Program-made: the position numbers and the translations under genes
Notes under the pieces: model-generated
What the model saw: only the letters and a program-made list of their open reading frames with translations
Database searches by the model: none
What the model was told of the DNA's origin: nothing
Assembly: GCA_022575985.1 (NCBI GenBank)
Contig: JAKSXM010000272.1
Span: forward strand, 22,316,501 to 22,380,500
Direction of reading: 5' to 3'
Origin: Anagrus nilaparvatae
Taxonomy: Eukaryota > Arthropoda > Insecta > Hymenoptera > Mymaridae
Length of the DNA: 64,000 nucleotides
Shown here: positions 24,674 to 38,400 of the stretch, piece after piece
How positions within the stretch are numbered: the stretch's first letter is position 1
How the letters are laid out: the number at the start of each line of letters is the position of its first letter

Positions 24674-27009
24674 TTTGGATTATAATTGAAGTAAAAATAA
24701 GAACAACAACAATAATAACAAAAAAAAAAAAAGTAAAAATAAAAAACGAATTTATTTATGTACGTTATTATACGTGCGGTGTATAGGATAATTGAAGGGC
24801 TATTACAGTAGGTGGATTTAAGAGTCGACGAACGTTTAAGTTTTTATATAATACACGTAAGCATATGGGGACTATTAAATACACACTAAAAAATTTTTTT
24901 TTGTTCTTCTGTTATATAAGTAGTGTTGACAAGTTTTTTTTTAAGCAAAAGTTTGTTATTTATAATGAAAAAAAAATGTGATACCTATATTTGTAAAAGT
25001 ATTTTTGTCTGTAAGATAATGAAACTTTTAGTTTTGGCAACAAAAAAGTAATTTTTTTATTGGTGGTAGTGTGTAATTATGTATGATCAGACGGCTGGGT
25101 ATGAAGGAAAAAGTTTGTTTTTACTATTATCGAATAAATATTTAATGAATTTTTGCGAGGTACGAAAAATTAGGGACTGAAAGTTATAAGAAAAGTTTAT
25201 TTTCGTGTAATATTAAATTTATGTCGCATAGGTGAAATAAACGTGGGTAAAATTTTTCTGATTTTTTTTCTGCTATATTTGCTTTCTGATAATAATATTT
25301 TAGAGAAATTAGATTTGGGGAACTAGTGATCATGAAGTTAAATGCTTGAAAAATTTTTACCTATGAGCCGAAGAATAATTATAAAATTTATTTAAATTTT
25401 AACTTTGTTGTGGTATATATAAGACTATACTTTTATTTATTTTTGAAAATTCAGTCAATTCAAGCACCTCAATCAGACAATATAAAAAATGTAGATACTC
25501 AATTTTCAGAGCTTTATTTATTCAATAAAATATTCCACTTTAAATTACCAAATGAAAAAATATCACTTCGAATATCGCTTTCAAAAAAATTCAATCTCTT
25601 CAAGAAATTCAGCCGCACTCGCAACCAAAACCCAAAATGATTTGCACGAATAAATTATTAACGTACATTGATAAGAGAAAGTACGATAAGAAATAATTTA
25701 AGTAAACATGATTATTATATTTGTTTGTCTATTAACATTATTGAATTTATATACCCCAGTGACGAAAAAAAAATTATATTTTTATATATATAGCTACCGT
25801 GACTAGCGATATGAATCCAAAGACACGAAAAGGGCGTATTTATAATAAAAAGAATAATGAACTCGAGGACATATATATATAAATATTTATTCAGATTTAT
25901 AATCTTTTTTATTTGAATTATACCTATTTATCAAATTAATCAACAAATTTTATTTTTTTTTAGGTGTGTTTAATATTAATAAATTTTGTTTTTTCAAAAA
26001 TTTATCTATTTTTTATGTATTTTTTAAGTGGCTGATGTAACACCTGAAATAATATTTATTACTTGAAATCTCGCAATATTAGTGTAATATATTGATCAGG
26101 AAATAATTTATTTAATTAAAAAATTTTAATTTTTAATATAGTTATGAGTTTTTAATTAAGAGTTGGTATATTAGGCTGGGTTCTAATTTCAAATTTTGTT
26201 TAGAGTGGGTATTTTGCCAATACGTTCACCAAATAAAAAGATCCTCATAGTTTTTTCAAAAATTTTGCACCCTATAAGATATATTGATTGGTACTATTTA
26301 TTTATAAAGGTTGCATCTATTCCCTTACAAATTTTTTAATACCTGTGATCAGAAATATTACAATGGTAAACTACGATTTTCTGTGATACGTTTTTGACGC
26401 GTAGTCACTGCAGTGAGTTCCATGGGAACTATTCGCCGTTCCTGGTTACGGAAAAAGATTTTAGCCTGTATTTCAGGTAAAAATTAAAAAAAAAAACTTT
26501 TTTAATCAATATAATGCATTAAGACATACATAGAAAAAAATATAAAGTTTTTCGAAATTATAGTATGTAACCGGTTTGGGTTAAATATTCTACAAGTTCA
26601 GGTCAAATTCAGCAAATCGAATTTTGAGTTCGGCGCGACTATCTCAAGTTAAATTGCTGCGATAATTATAATTTTGATAGCGCCTCCCTTCATTAGAAAC
26701 CAGTTTTGTACCTCGAGATTTTGGATAAATTCGAGGACAAATCGCAAATTTTTGGAGAACATATTATTCTGGACTCTTGTTTGCATAGCGCTATAAGTTT
26801 TCAAATTTTCGCCTAACTTTTAGCTAGCCTACTTTTACCTGAGTTAATGTGCAATTATTTTGAAATTACGAATAGAAAGGGGTAACCGGTTGTATTCACA
26901 AGCTTTTCTTTGGCCTGCTTGAAATTTTATTCTATCTAATCTGTTTGTCCAAAAAAAAATCTAATATATCGAATGGAGCAGCCGAAAAATTTTTACTAAT
27001 TTATTTTTC

Positions 27010-27230
27010 TTGTCAGTGGCTTGAAAGCAAGAATTTCCCGGCGACCAAAAATGATGTGCTTTCTTTCTGCTGACGTAGAATAATTTTATACGATCCTTGT
27101 CCATAAAAAAAAATGCCCCGAATCGCCGTTTACGATCCTCGGTTTCGTTTCATATAGTGATTTACGAATCATTGAGGCCATTCTTAACTTTTCTGTGCAC
27201 TACTGTGTCCAGTATACTTTTTTTTAGTTA
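27010..27230 (+). repeat. Dispersed repeat copy in FoxB intron
   Basis: Partner of the 24010-24240 block, sharing the ordered motifs CTTGTCCATAAA, a CCC-AA word and GATTTACG, then TTAACTTTTCT/TTACTTTTCTTT. The adjoining 26380-27000 sequence is also GC-richer than the intron average and may belong to the same element. Confidence 0.4.
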
Positions 27231-30200
27231 TTGCGTATTTTAACATTCAAAAACCGTATTTTCTTGAATCAGCAACCAGTCCAGTACATATAAATCACGC
27301 ATAGTTAGAGTATTTAATTTTTAAATCTTTGAAATACCTTTAAATAATAGAAATTATTCAACAAAAATTTTTTTACGCAACATAAAACCAAAAAATCGCT
27401 AAAAAAGTTTGTTTTTAAATATAACATTACGTAACATCTTTATAATAAAAATAAACGCGTTTCGGACTATTAAACACTTAAAAATAAATATTAATACATC
27501 CATGATACGTAAATATTTACCTTTTGTAAAAAAAAAATCCAGTAGTCATTTTTTAAAATTCAAAGTTAAACATATTAAAATACAAAATAAACATAACCTT
27601 ATTTACACAGCGAATAATAACAAAGCAGGAAACTCTCCCTTTATTTATTAACACAATTTAGTATACACTATTAAAGATAAAATGTTGAATCAATGAAAAT
27701 TTTGATAATAATTCTTCAAATGTGTATTATAAAATAAAGTAGTAGTGCGTGTCGGATAAAAGCGCACCGTCGGTTCAACGTCAGTTTTATATATACACTT
27801 CAAAAAACGGCAGGTTGACGGCTATATGGAAAGACGTTTAAAATACCTTTTTATAAATTAAAGGATTATATATATGTTTTGTATGTATGTAGTTTTACAC
27901 CTGAAATTTTATAAACTTTCTTGATTACTTATTGACTTTCATTTTTTTTAGTTTTCATTAAAATTTAAAATGCTTCTTTTAGGTTATGTAAGGTTTTTAG
28001 AAAGATTATTAAATATAGATGTTTTATTTTATAGAAAATTTTAATAAAAACTTTATTTATACGTAAATAAATTTAAATAAATTTAATAGGTAATGTACAA
28101 GTAGTTTTTACTGTGTGTCTTACTAAACTTGTCTGTTACTACTTATACTACTTGTTTAGCGTTTGGTATTTAATAGTTTATGTAATAAGTTTGTATGATA
28201 ACTTAATTTTTAAATAATGATCAATAGGCTGGTTTAATATTAAAATTAAGTATTTTTGTAAAATTTATGATAGTATATTATGCAACAAGTGTGTAATATT
28301 TAGGTTTGGGCTATGGGAAAAAAATCTGTGTTTAAATTGTGCTAAGTCAAACGAAAATTCAAAGAAAATGTGACTCATCACGGCGTAATGTGACTAAGAA
28401 GAATTTTTTGAAAATATTTTTTTTTCATAAAATATCATGTCCATAAAACCTTATTTTTGTGTATAGATTTGAATAAAATATTCTTAATTTTTTTGCGATT
28501 CCTCAGCCTCCTCTCGGATGCTAATTTATATCTGTTATATATCACTTTTTATACTTTCTGGTCATGGTACTGTAAATTAACTATTTTTCTGATTCCGCAA
28601 ATTTCTTTGCTCTCTAAAAATGTATTAAAACCAGCAAACCCTCGTCTTTTTCAGAGAAACTCGATCATTCGATATTTTTGTACAATCTCCGAAATTTCTT
28701 ACCAACTTCACCTATTATAAAAACCCAAAAATTGCATGACGCGAAATTACATAAATACTTAAAAAAAATAAATATTAAAAATTACAGGAAGTGCTAAAAA
28801 AAAAAAAAAAAAAATAAATCAATTTACTCAATTACTTCAACAAGATTTAATAACAATAAAAAAAAATATACACAAATTGTTACCTATCTATATTTGCCAA
28901 TTAACAACAATAGAGCGAGATAAAAACTGTTTAAGTATCGAATTGAATAAAAAAAAATATTGCATATCCGCAACAGATTATAAATATAAATAAAAAAAGA
29001 TAAGAAGAAAGAAGAATATAAAATGAGATGCTGACTATATAGTTTGTTCATATTATAAAACTTAAAAGAGAAGAGCACTTTGGCACGCAAAAAGTACATA
29101 ATAATATTATGTGCACGAGCCATCTGTTTCGCACCTGCGCGTAAAAAAAAAAATTTTTTTACCTTTTATATTATTATTATCTAGGAAAAAAGAACAAAAA
29201 GCCGACAACTTTTTTTTTTTTCCTTTGCAATACATACTTTATACTCATCTTCTTCTTCATTTTATGCGCTTAACCAATTACGTTTAGAGGTTTTTTTTTA
29301 TTTTTTTTTGCTCCTGTTATATATTTTTTGCATAAATCGAGTTTAATAATTGAATTATGTCAAATTGTATTATAAGGAAACGCTTCTATGATGATTATGA
29401 TTATTATATGATGATGAGAGAAGAGCTAAAGGCTATTATAATATTATAAGAATTTATAGCCCTTATTCTTGTAATATTACATTAAAACTTGACAGTATCT
29501 AATAAGGATCTAATAAAAGTCTTTTATATTATATTTTTAAAGGTGTTTAGAATTTATGTCGGTTTACTTTGATTTTTACAAATTTGAATCCTTTTTTTAC
29601 TTTTAATTTTTAATACATCGTAATTAATATTTATTAGTTTTTCTTTTTTAACGTAAATATGGGTTTTTTAAATTAAATATTTAATAAAAAATTTTATGTA
29701 TTTGATTATTATTATTGTGCACCTTGTTATTTTTGGTTTTAATATAAACGATTTTGTTTTTTAATTTTGAAGCTCTGGGTATCTAATTTCAGTATCAGAT
29801 TAAAGGCATGAACAGTTTTTTAGAAAAATGTTTAAGGAATTTAATGATATGCAGGTTTTTTAGTCGGATATCGCATTGGCTACCGTGCGAAATTCAGAGA
29901 TATTTGGGCCCTAGAGAGTTGCATTTGGCTTTTCCAAGGCCCTTCAAGGGAGTTCAGGGGGCTATTTAAGTTTTTGGATGAGCTTTGCAGGACAATTTAG
30001 CGGACTTAAAACTTTCTAATGCTTTTCCCACATTTCGAATTAGATTAAATTCTGATTATCCTTCTACATTTAATTTTTAGAAAAAATGTTACTCGTGGGA
30101 AAAGTTACATACCAAACTTGTGATAGAAACACGCCGCGCGTCAACATAGTTTTCATTTTTACAATAAATGCGGCTATTTCATTTTACGGTGCCTTTATAA

Positions 30201-30301
30201 AAAATTAAATAGTAAAAATTTTTCTCGCAAGTGAATTGATTTCAGCAGGTTATATAAAGAGGTGATATAAACTATGAACGTAACGAAAAATTTAAATAGA
30301 C

Positions 30302-31688
30302 TACTATCGATCAAAAAAAGATGTGGACCTCTCGTATTTTTAAAATATTTTCCAGAAAAATGGTCCCAGAATGTTCGGGTACAAAAAAATCTGTTGACAA
30401 ATTATCCTTCGATTTCTGTAAAAAATTTTATGAATATAACTTTATTAGGAGGCGAGGGACAGCAATAATTGCACAAAAAAAGTAAGAAAAAAAAAATTTT
30501 ATTTTTTAGGTCGTTTTTAAACGTTTAATTAGAGCATTAAAAATTATTTTAAATTAACTAAATTTTAACTGCAGGTTCTTTAACCCTTTAACTTCAGGAG
30601 AGCGTTGGAATTTTCAAAAAATATTAACAAATAAATTGTTTATAACAATTTAAGCTAAAATCGCTTCTGCTTATTGTAGAAACGTAATTCTTTTTTTAAA
30701 TGACAGGTAATCATGCCTGGATTACAGTTTTAGAATTTGGTCAACGTCAGAATATTGGTTTGATAACAGTATCCAAAAAACGAGTGAATTTTTATGAATA
30801 GGATGCTAATAAATAAGCCCCATTGTTCATTAATAACCTGATGAATAAAAAAGTTTATGACCTAAACACCTGCCAATATCTTTATATTTTTTAAAGAAAC
30901 AAGGTAAGCGAAGGTATTATTGAATACATATTACGATCAAGACAAACTCATTTTTAATATAAATTAAGACCTTAATTAGACAAGAAAACTCTGAAAAGGG
31001 CATACATGCCTTAAATCTTGCTTAAAAAGAAGTTTTCCCTCGGTTTTTCCTGACGATGTTGCAGGTTCCATATCTGTTACGCATACCCTAATTCTTAAAA
31101 AAACTCAAGGATATCTCCGGGTGCTTAGATCATAAATTTTTATATTCTTTAAGTTATTAATGAACAATGGGGCTTATTTATTAGCATTCTATTCATAAAA
31201 ATTCACTCGTTTTTTGGATACTGTTATCAAACCAATATTCTGACGTTGACCAAATTCTAAAACTGTAATCCAGGCATGATTACCTGTCATTTAAAAAAAG
31301 AATTACGTTTCTACGATAAGCAGAAGCGATTTTAGCTTAAATTGTTATAAACAATTTATTTGTTAATATTTTTTGAAAATTCCAACGCTCCCCTGAAGTT
31401 AAAGGGTTAAAGAACCTGCAGTTAAAATTTGGTTAATTTAAAATAATTTTTAATGCACCAATTAAACGTTTAAAAACGACCTAAAAAATAAAATTTTTTT
31501 TTTCTTACTTTTTTGATGCATTTATTGCTGTTCCTCCCCTCCTAATAAAGTTACAATCATAAAATTTTTCACAGAGATTGAAGGATAATTTGTCAACAGA
31601 TTTTTTTTTACCCGAACATTCTGGGACCATTTTTCTGGAAAATATTTCAAAAATACGAGAGGTCCACATCTTTTTTTGATCGATAGTA
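30302..31688. repeat. Giant inverted repeat in FoxB intron, about 537-bp arms
   Basis: 30302-30838 pairs with 31152-31688 around a 313-bp loop. ACTATCGATCAAAAAAAGAT and AGCCCCATTGTTCATTAATA mark the outer and inner ends of the left arm. Arm mismatches are few (single substitutions and A-run length changes). There is no transposase; the 64-aa frame at 30274-30468 lies in the left arm and is not a gene. As it lies in an intron of a transcribed gene, it could form a long hairpin in the FoxB pre-mRNA. Confidence 0.88.
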
Positions 31689-31822
31689 TAAACTGATTAG
31701 AGCATTAGATAATTCGCTAAAAGGATCTCAACATTGGATTCCTAATTATTTACTCCAAAAAACTGTGTATTCCTTTTTACGTACATTCCAGATGCTAAAG
31801 TGATTGTATAAGCTATAGCTTA

Positions 31823-31968
31823 GGCTGGTTCCACACGGAGCGCTTAAAACTCACAGTTAGCGTTAAATCCAGCTGTAGTTATTTTATATATATGTATATA
31901 CTACTCAATGTATTTTAAACACAGGTTTGAGATAACTTCGAAGTTAAGCGCTCCGTCTGGAATCAGCC
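31823..31968. mobile_element. 146-bp MITE, Harbinger-like (TTA target duplication)
   Basis: The terminal repeats GGCTGGTTCCACACGGAGCG and the complement of CGCTCCGTCTGGAATCAGCC pair with few mismatches. The element is flanked by TTA on both sides (31820-31822, 31969-31971). A 3-bp TWA duplication with G-rich short TIRs is the pattern of PIF/Harbinger MITEs. No coding capacity. Confidence 0.85.
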
Positions 31969-34027
31969 TTAAACTTGTAACCTAATACTTAATTTTTATA
32001 ATATTATTAATGTCAAATAAACTTAACCTATGTTATTTCTATACGAAAAATAAAAACGCGTATACGACATACGCCAATGCAAATGGTAATTATGTTGCAT
32101 TCTGTGTACACATACTATACAACAACTATATGATCTAAAATTTTCTATACAAATAGTTGAATAAGTATGTATAGGACTTTATTTAATTTGCACACACCTT
32201 CAGCATTCATATCACAGTGATAAGCAGCCAGTTTGGTTGTAAAAGTGATATTTTATAAATGATATAAATGCAGAATCTAGGGCCTGCTATAGACCGTACA
32301 ATAACTTTAGCATCCAGCCCCTGTAAAAATAAAATTACTTAGGTAAAAAAATTACCAAACGGTGCGGTAGTTGAAATAGTATATAGTTTTACGACTTTGT
32401 GAAAAAAGATTTACAAAAATTATTATAATAATGCAAAAGTAATTTAAAATTCGGAAAGTTTTCAAAGCTAAAAATAATACAAGTTATTTAATTCAGGTTA
32501 GAGATTGGCCATTTTGAACCTTATGAATTTCATGTAAAAGACAGATTTTAAGAAGGGATTCAAAAATATTTTTAAAAAATTGATCATTTTAAAAAATAAA
32601 CGAAAATTAATTGTTTTAAACCCATTAAGTATCAATAGACATCTACAAATTTTGAGGTTTAACTCATTAGCGTCGGAGTGGACAAAATGTGCAACTTGAT
32701 CGGGAAAAAAATGTCAATTTGTTAAAAAAGCTTATTACTAGAAAATTAAATATTATTTTTGACTTAAATTTTTATATACAGGTTATTGAGATTTCTGACT
32801 GCAAAAATTAATATTTTACATTATAAAAGATTTTTAAAAAAATCCCTTATTTGTAATCCTGGAATTAAATGAAAATATTTATTATAATCCAATTTTTTTC
32901 TACAATTAACGTTTATCAATGCTTGTAAAATCACTAAAAATTACCAAAAATATACACTAATTTATTATTTACATTAACTAATACCACAAAAATGGTTTAA
33001 AATTTTTATTTACACTCAATTAAACGCTAAACGTACCAAGTAAAAAAATATATAAATAAATAAAGATCTATTATATATATAATAATATTACATAATATTT
33101 ATTTTTTCTATATAAATTAGCATAAAACAAGATTTAAAAAAGATAAAAATCATTAAGAAAAAGAAAAAAAAATAAAATGTAATTATGATTTTAATAAATA
33201 TTTTTATACATGAAGTTATCAGTGAAAGTGTTTACTTTTTGGTATTATTAGATGTTTTTAACGTATTTCTTTTTAGGTGTTTAGTTACAAAAATATAGCG
33301 CGTGACTATAATAATAAATGTTTCATGCAAACATGCAAAAAATAAAATTGTAATTTTCGTTTTAAAAAAAAATTATTTTTTTTTTCTACTCATACTTTAA
33401 AAACAACAATAAGTTTTTTAAAAGTAAAGTTGTCCGACGGTGTATTTACGTGATTTTGTAGAGTTTTTGCATGGTAATATCTGATCTAAGTAAACTTTAG
33501 TTAAATTGTGTGTATAAGGGGTTTTGTGTCAAGTTATTAGTTTTAAATGGATTTTCTGGGTGGATATTGGGTTTGTTTTTTAGTGTAAGTTAAATTAAGT
33601 CAATCTGATTTTATGATTTGATGGGTTACTGCTTGTGGTGATCTAATTTTTAGTTTCAGGATTAGTAATATAGAAATCTTACTATTCTCGCTATTTACGT
33701 TATTTGTGAAGAAGAAAAATCCATTTGCCTTATTTAAAATTCTGCTTATATTATAAATGAAAATTTTTTCACTTATTGCAAGCAGATTCTTTTTATAATT
33801 TGCATCTTGACAAAAATTTCAGAAAAATGAAACTGTTATCTTCAAAAAATTTATTTTATTTTTAATTATCAATTTTCTAAAAGCACTGAATTTTTATACT
33901 ATTCTTTACTCCTTTAGAATATATGAAAATTTCAGTTATTTTAAAAATTAATTTTACCCCAATTATGATACAATTAATTTTGTACTTGAAAGAAAATTGA
34001 AAATTTCTATAAATGAAATACCCTATA

Positions 34028-35460
34028 ATAGTCAAGGCGCCAGCAATGTTAAATGCATCCAAAAATTTTTTCAGCACTAGAATGGATGCAACTCATTGAA
34101 ACTTATGTATTTTTGGTCGCTGAAACCGATTTTGAAAGTTTCATCAATTTTCGGATGGCCAGTTTTGAGTAATGGACGCTATATAATAAAAAATCGGCGA
34201 AAAATTAGCAATATTGGTAATATCTTGAAAACAATAGCTAATTGAGCCTATTTTGGGTACCCCAAAAAGGTTTTCTGGGTCACTGATCACGATTTTGAAA
34301 ACAAATTTATAAAAAACAAAATGGCGGACTCAAAATGGCGTGTTTCTAACCTCTGAAACGGCGATTTATGCTGTTTTAAGCATATTTACGTTGTCTAATA
34401 AGTTTTTCGGACCAGTTACAAGGATTCTGAGGTCATATTTTTAATTTTCAAAATAGTGGGCTAAAAGTGGCGGATTCCTAACCCCAAAATCGACAATAAG
34501 AACTATTTTAAGCATTTAAACCTCAGAATCGTGATCACCGACCCCAAAAACTTACAATGCAACACGTTTAAATGCTTAAAATAGCATTTATTGTCGATTC
34601 TTAGGTTAGGAATCCGTAATTTTTAGCCCGCTATTTTGAAAATTAAAAATCAGACCTCGGAATCGTGATCACCGACCCCAAAATCTTAAAATGTAACACG
34701 TTTTAATGCTTAAAATAGCATTTATTGTCGATTTTGAGGTTAGGAATCCGCCATTTTTAGCCCGCTATTTTGAAAATTAAAAATCTGACCTCAGAATCGT
34801 GATCACCAACCCCAAAAACTTAAAATGCAACACGTTTAAATGCTTAAAATAGCATTTATTGTCGATTTTGAGGTTAGGAATCCGTCATTTTTAGCCCGCT
34901 ATTTTGAAAATTAAAAATCTGACCTCGAAATCGTGATCATTGACCCCAAAAACTTAAAATGTAACACATTTTAATGCTTAAAATAGCATTTATTGTCGAT
35001 TTTGAAGTTAGGAATCCGCATTTTTAGCCCGCTATTTTGAAAATTAAAAATATGACCTCAGAATCTTTATAACTGGACCGAAAAACTTATTAGACAACGT
35101 AAATATGCTTAAAACAGCATAAATCGCCGTTTCTGAGGTTAGAAACACGTTATTTTGAGTCCGCCATTTTGTTTTTTATAAATCTGTCTTCAAAATCGTG
35201 ATCAGCGACCCCGAAAACCTTTTTGGGGTACCCAAAATAGGCTCAATTAGCTATTGTTTTCATGATATTACCATTATTGCTAATTTTTCGCCGATTTTTT
35301 AGAATATAGCGTCCATTACTCAAAACTGGCCATCCGAAAATGGATGAAACCTTCAAAATCGGTTTAAGCGACCAAAAATACGTAAGTTTCAATGAGGTGC
35401 ATCCATTCTAGTGCTGAAAAAATTTTTGGATGCATTTAACATTGCTGGCGCCTTGACTAT
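34028..35460. mobile_element. Inverted-repeat element with internal 136-bp tandem repeats
   Basis: The ends ATAGTCAAGGCGCCAGCAAT (34028) and the complement ending 35460 start arms of about 450 bp. Between them lies a tandem array of a roughly 136-bp unit, with GCATTTATTGTCGATT recurring near 34580, 34717, 34852 and 34986. Each unit also holds TTAGCCCGCTATTTTGAAAA and CAGAATCGTGATCACC-like blocks. The arms themselves contain diverged unit copies in opposite orientation. A second, older copy lies at 44430-45265. Probably a foldback or non-autonomous DNA element; no transposase. Confidence 0.85.
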
Positions 35461-38400
35461 AATCTGCATAATAACAATTTCAGAAAATTAAAAAAAAATT
35501 TTTTTATTATTTGTTAATTTTTTACTTAAATATACGTTTATAAATATGTAAATTATGTAACAGCTGAAATCTAAAAAAATTTTTTTCTTTTGTTTTAATT
35601 TTGTAATAATTTTATTGTATAATATTAAAAAAACTAAAAAATATATATTCTTTATTCCAATTTTGACATAATTTTATCGTTAAAAAAATGCAGTACATCA
35701 CGAATAAAAAAAAATTAATTTTCAGTTTTTTTTTTCTTATAATACTTACATGTAGGTATATATAAATTTTTATAGATTATAACTTACATATATACGTTTT
35801 TACAGTGACGTGCATGTAGTAATTATCTTTTATTCTAAGAAAAATTAAAAAAAATTGCAAATATGCATAAAACATAAAATAAAAAAATGTTGTATTAATC
35901 ATTATTAACACTTTTAATAGTACATTTTAAGGCATATTTAATAAAAATCAAAGTCAAAATAGTCATAAAATATTCTGTAAATCGGAAATTCAACTTGCAT
36001 ACTGCAAGAACTTCCTAAAAATGCATATTAACTGCTTTCATAAAAAATTGTTTTTTTTTTTAAACAATAATAAAAATTTTTATTTTATTTACTTACATTC
36101 GCAAAAAAGACCTTGTATTAATAAATAACATAAATAAATGTAATATTAATGTGTTAAATATACATAAAAATCGATTTATGCATCCAATATATTTCATAAA
36201 AAAAAGATTTTATTATTTATTAATAAATTATCTATATATTGCTATTATAAAAAACTTGAACTCGTTTTTATTTTTTTTTTTGTATTATTATTATTAAGTC
36301 TCATAAAATATGGTGTTTATTATATGAGTAAATCTTTGAGATTTCTTGTTGTTAGATGATTATTATAGGTTATGGTTTGCTTGTTGGGTCACTACTGTTG
36401 AAAGTAAATTTGTGACTATTTTAAGTTTTATTGATTTTGGTAGGGAATATTGGAGATTAGGTTTATTTAAATTTAGAGTATGAATAATTTAGGGTTTGTT
36501 TTTTCAAACACAAAAATTACTATCTCGTAAACTTGTAATTATTCATTTTTTTGTAGAATCGTTAAAAATTTATGCTATAATTTGGTTGATGATCAGTTTT
36601 TTTTTTGACTGATTATACTAGTCATAGAGCCCTATTTCGTAATAACTTTTTTGATAACTGACTTTTGGATATCTGGATACGAATATAAATCCCAATTTTA
36701 CCGAAAATGGTCAAGTTGTTCACAATAGAAAATATTAAAAATAAAAAAAAATTTTAAATTTGAGTAACTGGATTATTTTAGATAAAAAAATATCATATTT
36801 ATTTTCAGCGATCCAAAAAATATAAGTAACCAAAAAAATTTGAAAAACCCACAATACATAACCTCAAAATTCCTATTGTGGACAATTTGACCATATTTGG
36901 TAAAAATGGATTTTATATTCGTATACAGTGACCCAATAAACAAATATTCATTGAAAAATTTTATGGACCTATCAGCAAAAATAAGTGATTACAAAATAAG
37001 GTTCTATTCGAAATTTCACTCCAAGTTGGACTGAAGGGTTACAGAAGTCGGTCGAAACTATTTTTTGCAGAAAAAGCAACTAAAAATTGAACTTTCTACC
37101 CATTTATTCTTTTGGATTCAATTCTTAATTTTTAGTAGCCATTTTCGTGTTCTTAGCCTTTTTTTTTTTAAATTTGCTAATATAATTTCTGCTGCAAAAT
37201 AATTATTGCAAGGTGAAAATAATTTTACTTTTAGTAATTTTCAGTACCTAACATTAAGTAATGAAAATTATTAAAAAATGCATCGTGCCCTAGTACTACA
37301 ATAATTTTCTGTCAAGCCTTATCACCAATAACCAAAATAATTAAAGAATCACTCATATACACAACTCTGTAATTAAATAACTAGAAATCACCTAGATATT
37401 TACTTAAATACTTTACTTACAATAAATTTTTTAAATGATTCAAATTATATTTAAATGAGCTGTAACAAAAAATAAATAAATAATTATAATAAAATGCTGT
37501 TTTATAATATAAAATACACTGTAACATATACATAAAAGAGAAAATTATTATAAATGTGATAATGAATTTATTATTACACACACACAAATACATAGAAAAT
37601 ATAAATAAATAAATAAAATTATACGTTATTTTCTATTAGAAAAAATTTATAATCTTGTCGTCGTTTATGTAAGATTATGAAAAAAAAAAAATTTAATTAT
37701 TTTATGCAAATTATAATATAAGAAATATTAATTGACTTATTTACACAATGGTTTGTCATATATTAATAATAATACTTTGTAATTTATATATATATATAAT
37801 AATTATTAAAAAATATTTTATCCTACGTAAAAAAAGTTTGTTAAGAAATAAATAATGTATTTTGTATGGAGAAAATTATTGTTATTGATTTATTCATTTT
37901 TTATAAAAATACAATAAATATTTACTTTGTTTATTTAATAGGCTATTTTTTAAAATATTAATTTATAGGTTTATAGTGTGTGTGTGTGTAGGTTTAAATA
38001 ATTTTTTTATAGATTAAATTTGATTCCTCAGAAAAATTAATAAATATTAATTAATTATTACGTAAAAAAATTTGAAAAAAATATTATACACCTTATTTTA
38101 TTATTAAATAATTAGTATATATTTTATTAAGGAAATAATAATTTTTTTATGCATATTTTTTTAAAACACTCGTATAATATAGTAATTTTGTGGTAAAAGT
38201 TTTTTTTTTTTTTTGCTGTTGTTGTAGTTTGTTAGTAACATACTTTTTTTATTATTATAATAGTATTAAATTTAAGTATCTTGGATATGTGTGTGTTAAT
38301 TTTTATATGTGTATGTATGTGCAGATAATTTTTTTAAGGTCTTTTGTGGTTTTAAGAAAAAAATATTGTAATTTTTATGTAAGTAAAATGTTTTTGGTTG

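Noticed and set aside
30274..30468. 64-aa frame
   Set aside because: It lies in the left arm of a giant inverted repeat within the FoxB intron.
34560..35060. Regularly spaced repeats considered as a CRISPR-like array
   Set aside because: The roughly 136-bp units repeat over their whole length with no unique spacers, in a eukaryotic intron; it is a tandem repeat.
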